From Oryzias latipes (taxonomy: Eukaryota > Chordata > Actinopteri > Beloniformes > Adrianichthyidae): a DNA stretch of 64,000 bases. Where the stretch lies: positions 2,656,583 through 2,720,582 of the forward strand of contig NC_019866.2 of assembly GCF_002234675.1 (NCBI RefSeq). Direction: 5' to 3'. Positions within the stretch are counted from its first letter, which is position 1, and the number at the start of each line of letters is the position of its first letter. The position numbers and the translations under genes are program-made. The notes beneath the pieces are model-generated. The model saw only the letters and a list, made by a program, of their open reading frames with translations, was not told the origin of the DNA and did no database searches. Below are positions 17,433 through 29,609 of this stretch, piece after piece.

Positions 17433-20400
17433 CAAATGTATCGTCTCTTTAGATTATCCGTGGCTAAACCTGCGAGAAAAGCAATAAATCAGGATAACCT
17501 CAACTTTATCCCAAATAACAAAAGACATTATATGAAAAAGAGGAGCTTCAGAATGATAGTAATGGTGGATGGACAGAATTTGAATTTAAATTGTACCATT
17601 AGAACAAACACATCATTCCTAAAAATTAAAATAAGAATCCGTCTTCATCTGAGTTTTTTTTTTGAAAGATAACTAGATATTTTTTTAATAAGGCCTTTAT
17701 TGAACAGAGTGGACGTTTACCGTAAGGCAGTGCTTCTCAATTATTTTTTGCCAGCCCCCCCCCCCCCCCCCCCCCTAGGAAAAAGAAAATGTTTCGGGCC
17801 CCCCCTAACCCCCCACCCCCACACACACTCGCGCGGTGACAATATATTACGTTAGTATCTATAAAAATTGTGTAAGTATACCTAAAATTGTATCTTTTAA
17901 CATTAACAAAAGAAAAAAGTAATATAAATCCACTTTCAACTAATATTAACTTTATTTAGTCACAGAAACCCTGTTCTAGTCTAAAACAGAAAAGAAGCTT
18001 AAATTGCCTGAAATAAAAAAATCTGTCATTCATTCCTTATTTAAACTAGAAACATTCTGACCCACTGAACCATTTGATGCTGAGAAAAATATTTCAATCA
18101 ATAAAAAATATTAAATGTAAATTAATGTGAAACATGAACACAGCAGCACCAATATAGTTAACGTTTTTAGTCTGAAGAAATAGACAAAAACATAGTTTTG
18201 ATTTGTTTTCTAAATGATGGATCGTTTTTCATGATGTCATAAAGTGCAGCTGTTTTCCTGCATTACCTGCTGTCTTACTGTCAAATACTGACACCAACTA
18301 AACCACAGGCAGACGTCAAAAGTACATTTATGTGGAAAATAAAGACACGTCATCAAAATGTCTACAATAGTTCCTAAAGGATGACATTATTAGCATGAGC
18401 CGAGTGATCTAAAGGCACGCCATGATCCTGGTGTTGCGCAACAGGCAGCGCTTGCTGCTCTCCGCGTGCACGTTTCTCCTGGCAGACTGAGCCCACACCA
18501 CCCCTCCCCTTTTTGTTCTCGCACACGCAGCCGCGTGTGACAGGAGACGGGAACGCGCAGCTCCACGAACAGGGATTCACAGTTTCAGGCTGTTACAAAC
18601 TCTGTGATAGAACAGACAACAGGAAACTCGTTTGAATATAGAATTAAAATAATTTAAAATATTTTTTTGTGTGTGTTTTTGAGTTTTAAAAAAGAAAAAT
18701 TAATTTGTACATTTTCCCATCTTATGGAGAAATCTTTAAAGATATAAATAATAATAAATTGACTTAAATTCTTCCAAAATCTTTGAACAAACAGTAACAA
18801 AAAGGGATGCGTAATAGTTTTTGAATGATTTCCACAAAAACTACAATTAATATTGATCTATTTTTTTAATGTTATGTATCGCTTTGCTGGTTGAATTTTA
18901 TAAAACACGTTAAATAATTTCAAATTATTTACTTATATTATATTTATTTATAATAACAAATGGCCAAAAGGACATTAACCTTTTGAAATCTGTGTATTTT
19001 TATGTCATAATCATGTCCAGGATTAGGTTTTTTGACTTTTGTTTCTCAACAAAAGTCAAAAAACCTGAGACCCCCCCCAGGACTGACGACACACAAAAAC
19101 CAGGATGTTAATGTTTGGGCCGTTCCGCCTTATTTCCCTAAAATGTTAGGATTTGCTTACCTTCTTATTGTCCCGCACTGACGAGCTTAAGCTAAGGAAC
19201 GACCCCCGGAAATGTTTTTTCGGTGACAGAAAGTCGCCTCGTGTTGAGGAAAAATTCAAGACCCATTCACCAAAATGTAACAGTTTTAAGCTTTTAAGGC
19301 CTGATTTTGGTTCAATTAAATTTACGACCGTTTAGCTCTTTTTCAGGATCACCATCATAAACAAAATGTTTAGTTTCCTGAAATCTACTCCAGGATAACT
19401 TAATATTCTCTGGCAGCCAAAACAGTCATTTTAAATGTATTGTTTTTCCTCTTGTGATGCAGGTTTATTGTATATTTTTAAGAGTTTTATCACTGTTGGC
19501 ACCTTATTTGTTACTTTCTTTGCACCTTGATTCTCAGATTTGTTGTAATCATTGAACTTAGCGGGATCATTAGTTCGTCCGGTCATCTTTATTTACATCA
19601 TCTTCTATATGAACAGGATTAACTTTGAGTAAATTACAGGTGAAATCACTGTTTTCCATCTGTCAGACAACAAAAATTGAAAGACCAGACCCCCACCTGC
19701 TGGATTTGTTCCAAAACTTTCCTGTAGATTTAAATGAACACAGAATCAAATGAGGCGGTTTCAGACAAAAAAAACCCAAATCTTTAATGAATGAAAGTCC
19801 CGTTTTCCAGTCAAAACCTCCATTTGTCACAAAAGGACAGACTGACTTTAGCAGCCGTAGCAGCGCAGTCACAGCAGCTTTCTGGAGAAAACTGGAAACA
19901 TCCAAGCCCCCCGCACAGCAACATGGCACCTTAACAGCTAACCAGCACAATTCAACAGCTACACAACTGCGCCTAGTGCACAAAAACAAACACAAGCACC
20001 GTTAGAATGAAAGAAAAGCAGATGCAAAATGTCACTCAGTGAAGCCTAATCCAACAAAAATCAGCTTCAGCTTATTGTTTTACTGTTTCGCAGCAAACAA
20101 ATTCACTTTGACAGGATGCATGAACCAAATAAATGCAAACAATTATTCAACTGATTGTTTAATGTCATTTCCAAGCAGATTTAGAAAATACAAAAAAAGC
20201 CTAAAGCATGAAAGTAAACCTCAAAGTTCTAGTCTTTATTTGAACCTGCAGAGTCTCCACCAAGATTTTCTAAAATTTACTCTCAAATTAAAGAAAAATA
20301 ACAAACATGAATTAAACCAAATCCCTCTATAAACGTGAAGTCAAATTGTATTTTAAGGGCAGCTAAATAGAAAAGACTGAAACACAAAATACAGCAACCT

Positions 20401-21020
20401 TTGACAGATGAACGCTGCTGCTGGCGGCGGCGGCACGAGAGCCAAACTCTGACGTCTTCCATCGAAACTGCCAAAAGAAGCAAAGGTCATGATGGGTTAT
20501 TTAACAACACACCTGAGAAAACAGGAGAAAGCTTTTGAAATGTCAGGCTTTTCCTGCACCATTACGGACCACAAAGGATGGATTTTACTCTTCGTTTCAT
20601 GCATCTACTTTAGTTTCAACAACAAAAAAGGCTTCATCAATAAAGCCCGACACAACGCGCCGCCGGACCTCAGATCGCGTCTGTACCATTGACTTAACAT
20701 TGAAAGGTAACCCTGACCGTCAGTCCTAAGACATGCAGCCCAGAAATTAGTTTAGTTTTGAAAATGACATGCAAATAATCACTTCTTTCTGGCATTTCAT
20801 TCCATTTGCTGTGCGATTGAGTTCAACAATCTGCATCATGTCCTGATCCACAGCCAGTGCTGCTGCATGAAGCCTAAATTCTGATGTCATTCAGAGCTTT
20901 GTTCATCTCATCAAAGCTCCTTTTGGTGTGTCATTTCAGTGAACAGCAGCATCTGGTTTTGTCGTTCCACATATTGTTCAAAAAGTGTCGATTCGGAACC
21001 AAAAATGTCACTTTTCACAC
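17433..21020. other. Intergenic DNA between eif1 and srsf2, no gene seen
   Basis: A/T-rich with no convincing exon. Contains a possible hAT-type end CAGTGCTTCTCAA at about 17731 followed by poly(C), and a perfect hairpin at 19026-19065. The srsf2 3' non-coding exon(s) probably lie within 20.2-21.0 kb on the minus strand but cannot be placed precisely. Confidence 0.5.
19026..19065. repeat. Perfect 16-bp inverted repeat (hairpin)
   Basis: Left arm GGTTTTTTGACTTTTG at 19026-19041, 8-nt loop, right arm CAAAAGTCAAAAAACC at 19050-19065, with no mismatch. Confidence 0.9.
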
Positions 21021-21026
21021 TTTATT
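21021..21026 (-). terminator. Possible polyadenylation signal of srsf2 (unspliced 3' UTR form)
   Basis: AATAAA on the minus strand, 236 nt after the stop. A second one lies at 20235-20240. Which is used depends on 3' UTR splicing. Confidence 0.4.
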
Positions 21027-21261
21027 GCTAAATTGAAAGGTTGGACAATAGAGACTGTCAGTCGGTGGTGCCTGAAACACTGGTTGGTCTGCTGATTCTT
21101 CCTATTGGCTGTCCTGTTTTCAGGTATGCATCACTTTTTATTTGAGTGTTGTTCCTCTTGACCAGAGGTTGTATTCTGGTCACGGCTCCGCCTGCCTTCA
21201 CCAGCAGCACCTGAACAAACTTTAAGGAAGTTCTGAACTCACCTTTCCCAAAGGACTCCGT

Positions 21262-22260
21262 TCAATTCTCTGCCTGTTTCGGCGGACTTTTAGATCTGGA
21301 CCTGGAGCCCTTTTTGGAGGAAGGGCTGCCGCTCCTGGACCTGGACCTCGGCTTGGAGTGGGACCTGGATCGAGATCTTGAGGGAGAATGTACCTTGGAC
21401 TTTTTGTCTCTGGGGGAGCGGGATTTGGATCTTGAGTTGGACCTGGATCGGCTGTAGCGGGACCGGCTTCTGGAACGAGAGCGGCTCCTGCTGCGGGATC
21501 GGCTTTGTCTTCTTCGCCTTGGGCTGCCGGAATGGCTGAACACATTCAGAGGGGGAGGGTAAATAGGTGTGAATCTCTGTAAATTTATGTGCAATAAAGT
21601 TTATTGCAAAAAAAAAAAAAAAAGTTCTGATAAGCCAGCCCCAAAGAAAAAGCTATTACTGAATGTCATCTGTGTTTTAAATAATAGGTAAAAAAAACAA
21701 TAATATATTTTGTAAAATAAACAAAATTTCCCATCATGCTTTGTGATGTTCTAGTACATTTTTTTTTGTTTATTAAAAATACAGGTACGATCATTTAGAT
21801 GAAGAGTTGTGAATCTAGGGAGTGTAAATGATCGAAGGGATCTTCGGAAATGGTGTGAACTGTCGTAAACACTCATTCTTCGGTTTAGACGCTCTCACCT
21901 CCTGCTTCTGCGTCCAGAGCCGCTGCGCCTCTGGCCCGACGATCCTCCTCCGCGTCCCCCGTGATGGGAGTCGGGAGGGCGGCCGTATCGCGCCATCTGG
22001 ACCCGTAACTCCCGGCCGTCCAGGAGCGCCCCGTCCATGGCGTCCATCGCATCCTCCGCGTCCCGCTTGTCGTGGAAACGGACAAACGCGAATCCCCGGC
22101 TCTCCTTCGTGTAGCGGTCACGGGGTATGTAGATGTCCCCGACCCGGCCGTACTTCTCGAACACGTACCTGAGGGTTTCGGGTGAAGTTCTGTAGGTCAG
22201 GTTGTCCACTTTGAGGGAAGTCATGCCGCCGATGTCTGGCGGGGCCCTGCCGTAACTCAT
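21262..22260 (-). CDS. srsf2: SR splicing factor SRSF2 (SC35)
   Basis: Two coding exons on the minus strand, 21899-22260 and 21262-21535, joined in phase 2, encode 211 aa (human 221). Residues about 14-92 are an RRM with RNP2 LKVDNL and RNP1 RGFAFVRF and the SRSF2 signatures [10 protein letters not shown] and [16 protein letters not shown] Gly-rich hinge leads to an RS domain ([10 protein letters not shown]..., ending KSPPKQAEN). The known role of the family is to bind exonic splicing enhancers and recruit U1 snRNP and U2AF; it is nuclear and located in speckles. The start at 22258-22260 was chosen because MSYGR-PPD is the conserved N-terminus; the frame is open upstream without a better ATG context. 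A strong donor (GGGAAAG|GTGAGTT, exon end 21243) lies only 19 nt after the stop codon, so the 3' UTR is spliced, as in mammalian SRSF2, where this allows autoregulation. The gene is head to head with mfsd11. Confidence 0.95.
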
Positions 22261-23058
22261 GCTGACTAACCCGGGAGGCCGCGCAGCCTTGACTAAAAGT
22301 ATAACACCTTTAAAATTCACCACAAGAGATTAAAAACACTGTTTAAAAAAATCCACTAGAGCACAAATTACAAACTCTTCCTACAGATAATCTTAACGAG
22401 TGACGTTAACCGAAACGAACTCAGCTACTTCTGGCCATTCGAATCACCAATTCTTCTTTACGGAAACAGCGAGGAAACCCGACGGGGTGTACTGCCCCCT
22501 AGTGGACTGGAATATGAATTACAGACATTGTATTTAATTTTATTTTCAAGTACAAATGAATTCAGGGTAAACATTATTCAGAAATTGGCATAAAATAACC
22601 GAAATGACACACTGAAAAAACATGGCAAATTAAGGACATGTTTTTTAATTTACATATATGAATTATGTATTTGCAAAAAATAAAGATAAGGTTGATTCCA
22701 TCACAAAATTCTGAGTCAAAACTGGCCATGAGGTGGAGAACATCCCGTGTCCAAAGCTTTTGTAGATCTGCGCTTTGGTCCCGCGCGGCGCAGCTTTTGT
22801 AGATCTGCGGTTGCTTCATGTTAGCTGCTTCGTCAGCTGACTCATTCACATGACTCCCCGTTTCGCCTCTGTCGGTCCCTATTTTCGATTCTGCGGAGAT
22901 AAGGAAATAATTTAACACCGGTTAAGATTAAGGACCGTTTAGAGGAGATAAATGGCTAAAAACACCGGACTGTAAACAAGAAACTAGCTATGCTAACGAG
23001 GAGGCAGTAAGGCACGCGGAGCCGGAGCTGTTAGCTAAAATAAACGTCCTGAGTCTTG
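22261..23058. promoter_or_regulatory. Bidirectional promoter and 5' non-coding exons of srsf2 and mfsd11
   Basis: The two start codons are 1.2 kb apart and face away from each other. A probable mfsd11 non-coding exon ends at 23058 (GTCTTG|GTAAGT). A CTCF-like site lies at 22493-22505. Part of the interval, 22600-22870, contains a 19-bp direct repeat (AGCTTTTGTAGATCTGCG at about 22756 and 22792). Confidence 0.6.
22493..22505 (-). promoter_or_regulatory. CTCF-like motif between srsf2 and mfsd11
   Basis: The minus strand reads CCACTAGGGGGCA, a full match to the vertebrate CTCF core consensus CCASYAGRKGGCR. Confidence 0.55.
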
Positions 23059-23370
23059 GTAAGTTTTGTTTTGTTACAGACTTTTGGGAAGCTAATTCTT
23101 TACTCTCGTAATTCGTTTATCGCCATTTACTTCATTTCATTTTAGACTTCTGTTTTAAAACTTAATACATGATTACTTTACAAAGTAAGTCGGATGTTAG
23201 CCTGCTCAAATGAGCTTTTTCAGTTGTTCTGTTTTTTGTTTTTGTTTTTTACAGTACGTTCACTGTTTTTGAGTGTGTGACACATTTAAATGTCATGTAT
23301 TTATTCCAGAATTGACAGGTTTGTAAGCTAGCAGAGACAGTCCTGGTGTCTTCATGACCCCTGACCTGCT

Positions 23371-23392
23371 GACTGACTGACTGACTGACTGA
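23371..23392. repeat. (GACT)n microsatellite
   Basis: About five perfect tetranucleotide units, just upstream of mfsd11 coding exon 1. Confidence 0.85.
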
Positions 23393-23431
23393 TGTTTGGA
23401 TTTGCTTCCAGGTCATCAGAACTCTTCCAAC

Positions 23432-24959
23432 ATGAGTCCAGAGGGGAAGAAGCTTTGGAACATCATCGTCCTGGGCTTTGGCTTCATGTTCATGTTTACT
23501 GCTTTCCAAACATGTGGAAACATAGAGGTACTCTGCGTTTCTGGCTTTCCCCAAAACACTCTGTTCACTTCAATAATAAATATGACTTTCTTTTTCTGTC
23601 GTCTTTCCAGCAAACGGTTATAAAAAGCTTCAACAGCACAGAGTTTCACGGGAGCGGATACACAAGGTGACCCGGCTGACCCCATCTGATTTGACATCAA
23701 TCGGGTGGGATGTTTCAGAACCATTCAGTGAATGAAAACAATTGGATGTGGGTTTGTGTGTCTGCTACAGCATGGCCATCATCTACGGGGTTTTCTCTGC
23801 CTCCAACCTGATCGCTCCGTCGGTCGTGGCAGTCATCGGGCCTCAGCTCTCCATGTTCTTCAGCGGCCTTTTATACAGGCGAGTCCTCCCTCTGAATCCC
23901 CTGCAAATGTTGTCGGCTAAAGCAGGAGTGTCATTTTGTTCTTTTCTTTGTTTGCTCCTGACGTCCCTCTCACAGCTGCTACATTGCTGTGTTCATTTAC
24001 CTGTACACCTGGAGTTTCTACACAGCGTCTGTGCTGGTTGGAGTCGCAGCAGCAGGTACAGGAACGCCCAACTCGCTTTTCTGCTTTGTGAATCGTTGTC
24101 TTCCGTCATCCGTCACGGTTTTTTCTGTTCTGCAGTGCTGTGGACGGCTCAGGGAAACGTTCTCGCCATCAACTCCTCTGACAGCACCATCGGAAGAAAT
24201 AGTGGCATTTTCTGGTCGCTGATGCAGTTCAGGTAAACCTGTTTGTCCAGTCCAGGCCACACGCTCGCTTTTCAGATAATTATAATAACAATAATCACAA
24301 AACAACAATATCTATTTATTTAAATTAGTTGAAATGGGTTGGTAAAAATAAAGCAAATCAATAAAACTTCAGAGTTTAGTTGATTTTGGGCATATTAGTG
24401 GTAATGTTTTTAAATGTGAATGCAGAAATGACTGGCATACAAAGCGAATAATGACGGTAACCATGGAAACCCTTCTGTACAAAACTCCCTCCCTGCTAAA
24501 GGCATGTTAGTCACATTGGCTTTGCGGCTTCCTGTGAACCTGCGGCATGCACAGACGTGCACTGAGCATGTGCAGCGTCCACCGGGAAGGCTCCACAGCT
24601 GGACGATGGCGAGAGCGTCACTGCTGAACGTGAGCAGGAGCAGTGGAAAATCTTGCCCTGAGTTCTTAGGGGACACTTTTAAAGTTGTTTTTCCTTTAAT
24701 TATATGTATAGTTTTTACAATTTTAGTTTGGAAAAAGGTCAAGTTTTGTGATTTAAAAGAAAAAGGAAAGTGTTACAGTTTAGAAATCACACAGGATGAC
24801 AGACGGAGGGACAGCAGGACTCTATTTGAATACCGCCACAATAAAAGCATTAAAAGCTGTCTTACGATTTAAGTGTTTAGCAAAGCGTGTTTTGCAGGTC
24901 AGTCAAGCCTCTGAATGCAGACAATAAACCAAAAAGGTCAACAGAATATGAGTGTTGTA

Positions 24960-24992
<33 letters not shown>

Positions 24993-27251
24993 CAAGACCA
25001 GGTGTGACACAAAAAGATGAGACGGAACAATAAAACGTTCTGTGCAGGAAGCAGTCAGTGATGCCGGATTGGGCACTTTCCCGCCCATTTTATGTTCTGA
25101 ATTAGTTGGTAAAGAAGGCTTAGTGCGAGTGGACATAATTCGGCGGCTTTTAGTGACATGAACCTTTGGGGCTTTTGACTTTGTGGGGTGTGGCGGTTTT
25201 TAGATGACTTTTGGACAATGGTGACTGTCTGGCAGTGGGGGTGACATCAGAGAGGACAGCGGGGCTTTCTGAAGGACAGAAACTTGAGCAGCAAACAAAG
25301 AAAACTGAAAACCGTCATCTTCATCTACATTTGTCTTGTTTGAGGAAAAAGTTTTTCAGCATCTCTGATTCCCTGCAGCTTATTCTTCGGGAATCTGTAC
25401 ATCTACTGCTCCTGGCACGGACACGTCCACATCACGGGTATGAACCAACCTCTAACATCGTTTCTGCTTTGTTTCTTCGTCCTGTTCACGGAAACTTGTG
25501 CTGTGGACCTAATTTAAGCATTTGACTCATGTGTGTCTCAGACCTCGACCGTCAGACCGTCTTCATCTCTCTCACCGTCATCAGTCTGGTCGGATGCTTC
25601 CTCTTTTTCCTGATCCGGAAGCCCGATCCCGAGGGTTCTTCTGCTCCTGAGGGGGCGGAGTCGCTGCTGCCCTCGGATTCCAGTGACGGCACCACAGAGG
25701 GGTGAGGCTGGGCAGATGTGTTCAGAGATGAGGTTTGGTCGTGTCTGAAGTGTACGACGAGGTGGCCGTATCATGACACCTCCGCCGCTGTGCCTGAGGG
25801 GTGGTTTCAGGTGTTTCGTGTGTATTTTTGACTTAAAACCCGCGTTAAGTTTTGTAGAAATGTTTTCAGCATTTATGCTTCACTGCTGAGTTTTTTTAAT
25901 CTTTTGAGAAGGATGTTTTTGTTTCATCTTTCCTCTGCAGTCCCGCTGGTCCTTGTGCTCAGGCCGGCGATGCTTTCAGTAAGTTTTTAACCCCTTCTGG
26001 CGATGTTCCTCAGAGCATCCAGCCTGTTAACCTCCAGCTTTATGTTTGCAGTCAAAGCCTGCAAAATGTTTGTGACCAAAGAAATGCTGCTGCTGAGCGT
26101 CTCCATCGGATACACAGGTGAGTCATAAAGAAGTTCAGTTTTTAGCAGCAATATTTTTGTTTTATCTTCAATTTTCTTTTACAATGAATAAATAAAAGTT
26201 GAGCAAATACAGCTTCATTCCCATCATTTACCGTATTTTCCAGGGTACCACACACACACACCCACACACACAGTCACATTTGCAGTGATGGCGGCTCGCT
26301 GGTGAATTTAGGCAGAACAAACTCGAGGAGCCTGAGCTGGGTTTTCTGTGTGCTGACAGGGCTGGAGCTCACCTTCTACAGCGGCGTGTACGGGACCTGC
26401 ATCGGCGCCATGACCCGCTTTGGCACAGACGCCAAGAGCCTGATCGGAATTTCTGGGATCTGCATCGGCGTCGGCGAGATCCTGGGTGAGTCCCGGAGCG
26501 CTGACGCGTTCTGGTCTGTGGTGCCTCAGAGCTTCAGAGCTGTTCTCTGCCGTCCCACCAGGAGGAGGCGTGTTCGGGCTCCTGAACAAAAGCAACCGCT
26601 TTGGGAGGAACCCTGTGGTGCTGCTGGGACTGATCACTCACTATGTGGCCTTCTACTTGATTTTTCTCAATATTGCCAGCGATGCTCCTCTGGCACCAGA
26701 GGGGGGGACAGACCTGGAGGCGTTCATCACTCCCAGGTACAGAAAGCCATCAGTGAACAGAGGTCAGATGAGACCTGGAAGGATTCCTTTTCCAGAGAGT
26801 TTTATGTGACCTTAGCATGAGCTTCAGTGGCATTATGGGAGTTTTTCAGTGTGGCGGCCGCCCTGACTGTTTCCTCCTGGGCGTTTCAGCGTTTGGGTGG
26901 CGTTGTTCTGCAGCTTCCTGCTCGGCCTGGGCGACAGCTGCTTCAACACACAGCTCCTGAGCATCATTGGCCTCTTGTTCCGCGACAACAGCGCCCCCGC
27001 CTTCGCCGTCTTCAAATTCATCCAGGTGACGGTGGCAGGTAAAGGTTCTTTACTGCTCGACCGTGAAGACGACTAACCTGTCCTTCTCCCTGCAGTCCAT
27101 CATGGCGGCTGTGGCCTTCTTCTACAGCAACTACCTGCTGCTCCACTGGCAGCTGCTCATCCTGGTCGTCATGGGTTTCCTGGGCTCCGTTTCCTTTTTC
27201 GTGACCGAGTGGGTGGCCCAGTCCAGCCGGAGGGACTACGACCGGTACTGA
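23432..27251 (+). CDS. mfsd11: MFSD11 (UNC93-like major facilitator superfamily protein)
   Basis: Thirteen coding exons: 23432-23527, 23611-23666, 23771-23878, 23976-24055, 24136-24232, 25379-25437, 25542-25701, 25941-25978, 26052-26117, 26360-26485, 26562-26736, 26890-27025, 27096-27251. All phases close, giving 450 aa (human 449). About 12 membrane segments, with conserved blocks GFGFMFMFTAFQTCGNIE, AVLWTAQGN, IGRNSGIFWSL, GLELTFYSGVYGTCIGA, FGRNPVVLLG, SFLLGLGDSCFNTQLLSI and AFFYSNYLLLHWQLL. A hydrophilic Ser/Pro/Glu-rich loop (about residues 205-230) separates the two six-helix halves. Substrate unknown; the family is an orphan SLC/UNC93-like group of membrane proteins. Intron 4 (by coding exon) starts with GC rather than GT (ACAG|GCGAGT). 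Confidence 0.96.
24958..24991. repeat. (AAT)n microsatellite
   Basis: About eleven perfect AAT units in the 1.1-kb mfsd11 intron (24233-25378). Nothing else recognised in that intron. Confidence 0.9.
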
Positions 27252-27472
27252 GCGGCCTCTGCAGAGAACGCCGCCTGGATCCAGAACCCACAGACTGTGG
27301 TATGTTTGGTTTTTCCTGAGCAGCCCCGACTATCTGACCACAACAGAGAACACTCGTGCATGGAGGACACGCCTGCCATCCTTCACCTCTGGCTTCTTCT
27401 GGTTTCATTATGTGCACACCTTTGGGTCTGAGGAGTTCGGGCGGATGGAGATGGCAAGCGGTGATATAAGCC

Positions 27473-27478
27473 AATAAA
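27473..27478 (+). terminator. Polyadenylation signal of mfsd11
   Basis: AATAAA 222 nt after the stop codon. A second, more distal AATAAA lies at 28849-28854 and could end a longer transcript. Confidence 0.65.
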
Positions 27479-27479
27479 A

Positions 27480-29237
27480 CTGCTGGTGATGAAGGAGCAT
27501 TGAGGGATGTTACAATGAATCTGCTGCAGGTTTTTGGGTTTCTTCTACACATTTAGTGACGCGCTGTTAATGTCCTCATTTCTATCAATACACAGCCTGT
27601 TAGGAGTCAGAGGATCTTCACTGTACATAAAATCTACTTCCTCACAGGTCAGGAATGGGTTTGCTTCCCTGATTGACCATTTCTTGATGGCCTTTTGGAA
27701 AATGTGTTTGGCTTTGAGGTCCAGACTGAGTCTTCAGCATCTGGAAAACACTTTAAAAGAGATGGAACTTGGATCTTAAAGGGTTATTCATCACAGAATC
27801 ACTTGACATAAAGGATGTGCCGAAAACGTACCGCTCCTTTCTTTGAGGGTGCTGGTTAAACTCCGCCCCTCCTCTGACTTAAAGGGAATCCGGTTTTGCG
27901 AGGAAAATCTCCTGGATGCTGTCGAGCTTTGATTGACGTCAAAACTGATGTTTTGACAGAAAAACTAAACAAAGCATTTTATTATGAAAAGCAAAACCTG
28001 AGCCACAAGCAACTTCCTGTCACATGTAAACCGCTTTCTGCAGCCATGAATGATTTATCAAATGTTATTCCTTCAACTGAAATGAAAAATAGAACAGCTT
28101 TGCAATGAGTGAACACAGGATTAAAATAAAATCGTAGATGTATACATTTTGAAAAAAAGAGTTACGAAAAAGACAAACTTTGTCATTTCTTACGGCATTA
28201 ACGCTGTAATATTTATATCCTTTTCTGACCTTCGGCTTAACAATCGGATTCATCATGTGGGTATTAAGTTGAATCTTCATGTAATTTGTTTACTTTTCAA
28301 CTCAAATGTATGTTCTATTCATATTTCCTTTTTTTTATATGGTTGATCTCTAATTTACAAACAAATATGGTTTCATTTTCATTTTATTACTTTATTTTTC
28401 CAAGTTTTTTTTTTCCTCTTACAAAATTTTCTTTGTTGATCTTTTTCCTTTTTTTCTGCCAAACAATGTCTCAAACATTTTGGAGCGACTTTTATCCCAG
28501 AGCAAATGTCATTCTCCCAGTTCTAGCGGCGAGCGTGAAACGTCGCTGCACCCCAGCGTCCGTCACGCCATCGGTCTGATCGATGCGCTCCAGCAGCCGA
28601 TTCTTTCTCACGGTGCTGAATTCAGCTGTGCTGTAACCGTCACTTTATTTGTTTCTATATTGTAATTGTTAATTTATTACTCCACGAACAGAATGGGTGT
28701 TTGTTTTTGTTTCAATATTTTCTTTTTGTTGTGGCTGCAATGTGCAATTAAGGGTAATAAGGGAGGTAAATATGCCATAAGGGTGATTTTTATACTTGAA
28801 TATGATTATTTAGAATGTGGTTAAGAATTTTGCTCTCTTGTTTTTATCAATAAAACGTTCCTCTGACCTTCAGCTTTTTGCTTTGTCGTGTTAAATGTCA
28901 GGAAAAAGAGGGTGATGGTTGTAAAAGGGGCTGGAGTTAAAGTTTTCTGCCTTTTTTCACTTTAAAGCTTTAAAAGATGCACGGCATCAAAAATACATGA
29001 TGTTTGAACGATTTGCTAAGATGTAAAAATATGCCACTGGCAGTAATTTCTATAAAAAATGTTTTGATTTGTTAACAAAATTACACATTTTAACAGTAAA
29101 TGCGTAAACTGCATTCTTAGACAGAAACAAAAAAAAATTTCTGAACTGAAATATTCTTTTTTTCAACATTTAAACGTGTTTGAATAATATTTCCTATTGA
29201 TTTCCTTCATTCTTTAAGGTAGTTTGATTGCTTTCTT
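27480..29237. other. Intergenic or long 3' UTR DNA between mfsd11 and qrich2
   Basis: A/T-rich with T-runs (28330-28460). No exon-like frames with supporting splice sites. A distal AATAAA at 28849-28854 leaves open that 27252-28870 is an alternative mfsd11 3' UTR. Confidence 0.45.
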
Positions 29238-29250
29238 GTTACCAAGCAAC
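29238..29250 (+). promoter_or_regulatory. RFX X-box upstream of qrich2
   Basis: GTTACCAAGCAAC is a perfect match to the X-box consensus GTNRCC(0-3N)RGYAAC with a 1-nt spacer, about 360 bp upstream of the qrich2 ATG. RFX2/RFX3 bind such sites in promoters of ciliary genes. Confidence 0.65.
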
Positions 29251-29609
29251 GAAAAACGCCATGACTTGCTCAACGTGGAAATCCAACGTGTGAAGCAAGA
29301 TCAAGCTTATCGAGCTTTTGAAGCTAATATCCGGTGGGGATCTTCAAAATAAAGGCGTGAGGGGCAACTACGATTTAGAAATTTCAGACGAAAGGGGTAA
29401 AAATTATCATTGATTAGAACTTAAATTTTGACTAATGGTTCTTTAAATGCTTCTACTACGAAGTGTTACACCAAAGAAATCTATTTATTCCCGGTATGAA
29501 ATTTTATTGTGAAAGATATTCTATTGGCTTCCGGTAAAAACGATTAGCTAACCTCCGCAGGTTCCAATTTTCTTTTGAAAAATATTGAATTCAACAAACA
29601 ACCTCCAAC

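Noticed and set aside
17731-18600. Complete hAT element starting CAGTGCTTCTCAA
   Set aside because: No matching inverted end was found downstream; only one end can be supported.
21222-21545. Pro/Asp-rich minus frame overlapping srsf2 exon 2
   Set aside because: Shifted reading of the RS-domain repeats; the RS frame joins exon 1 in phase.
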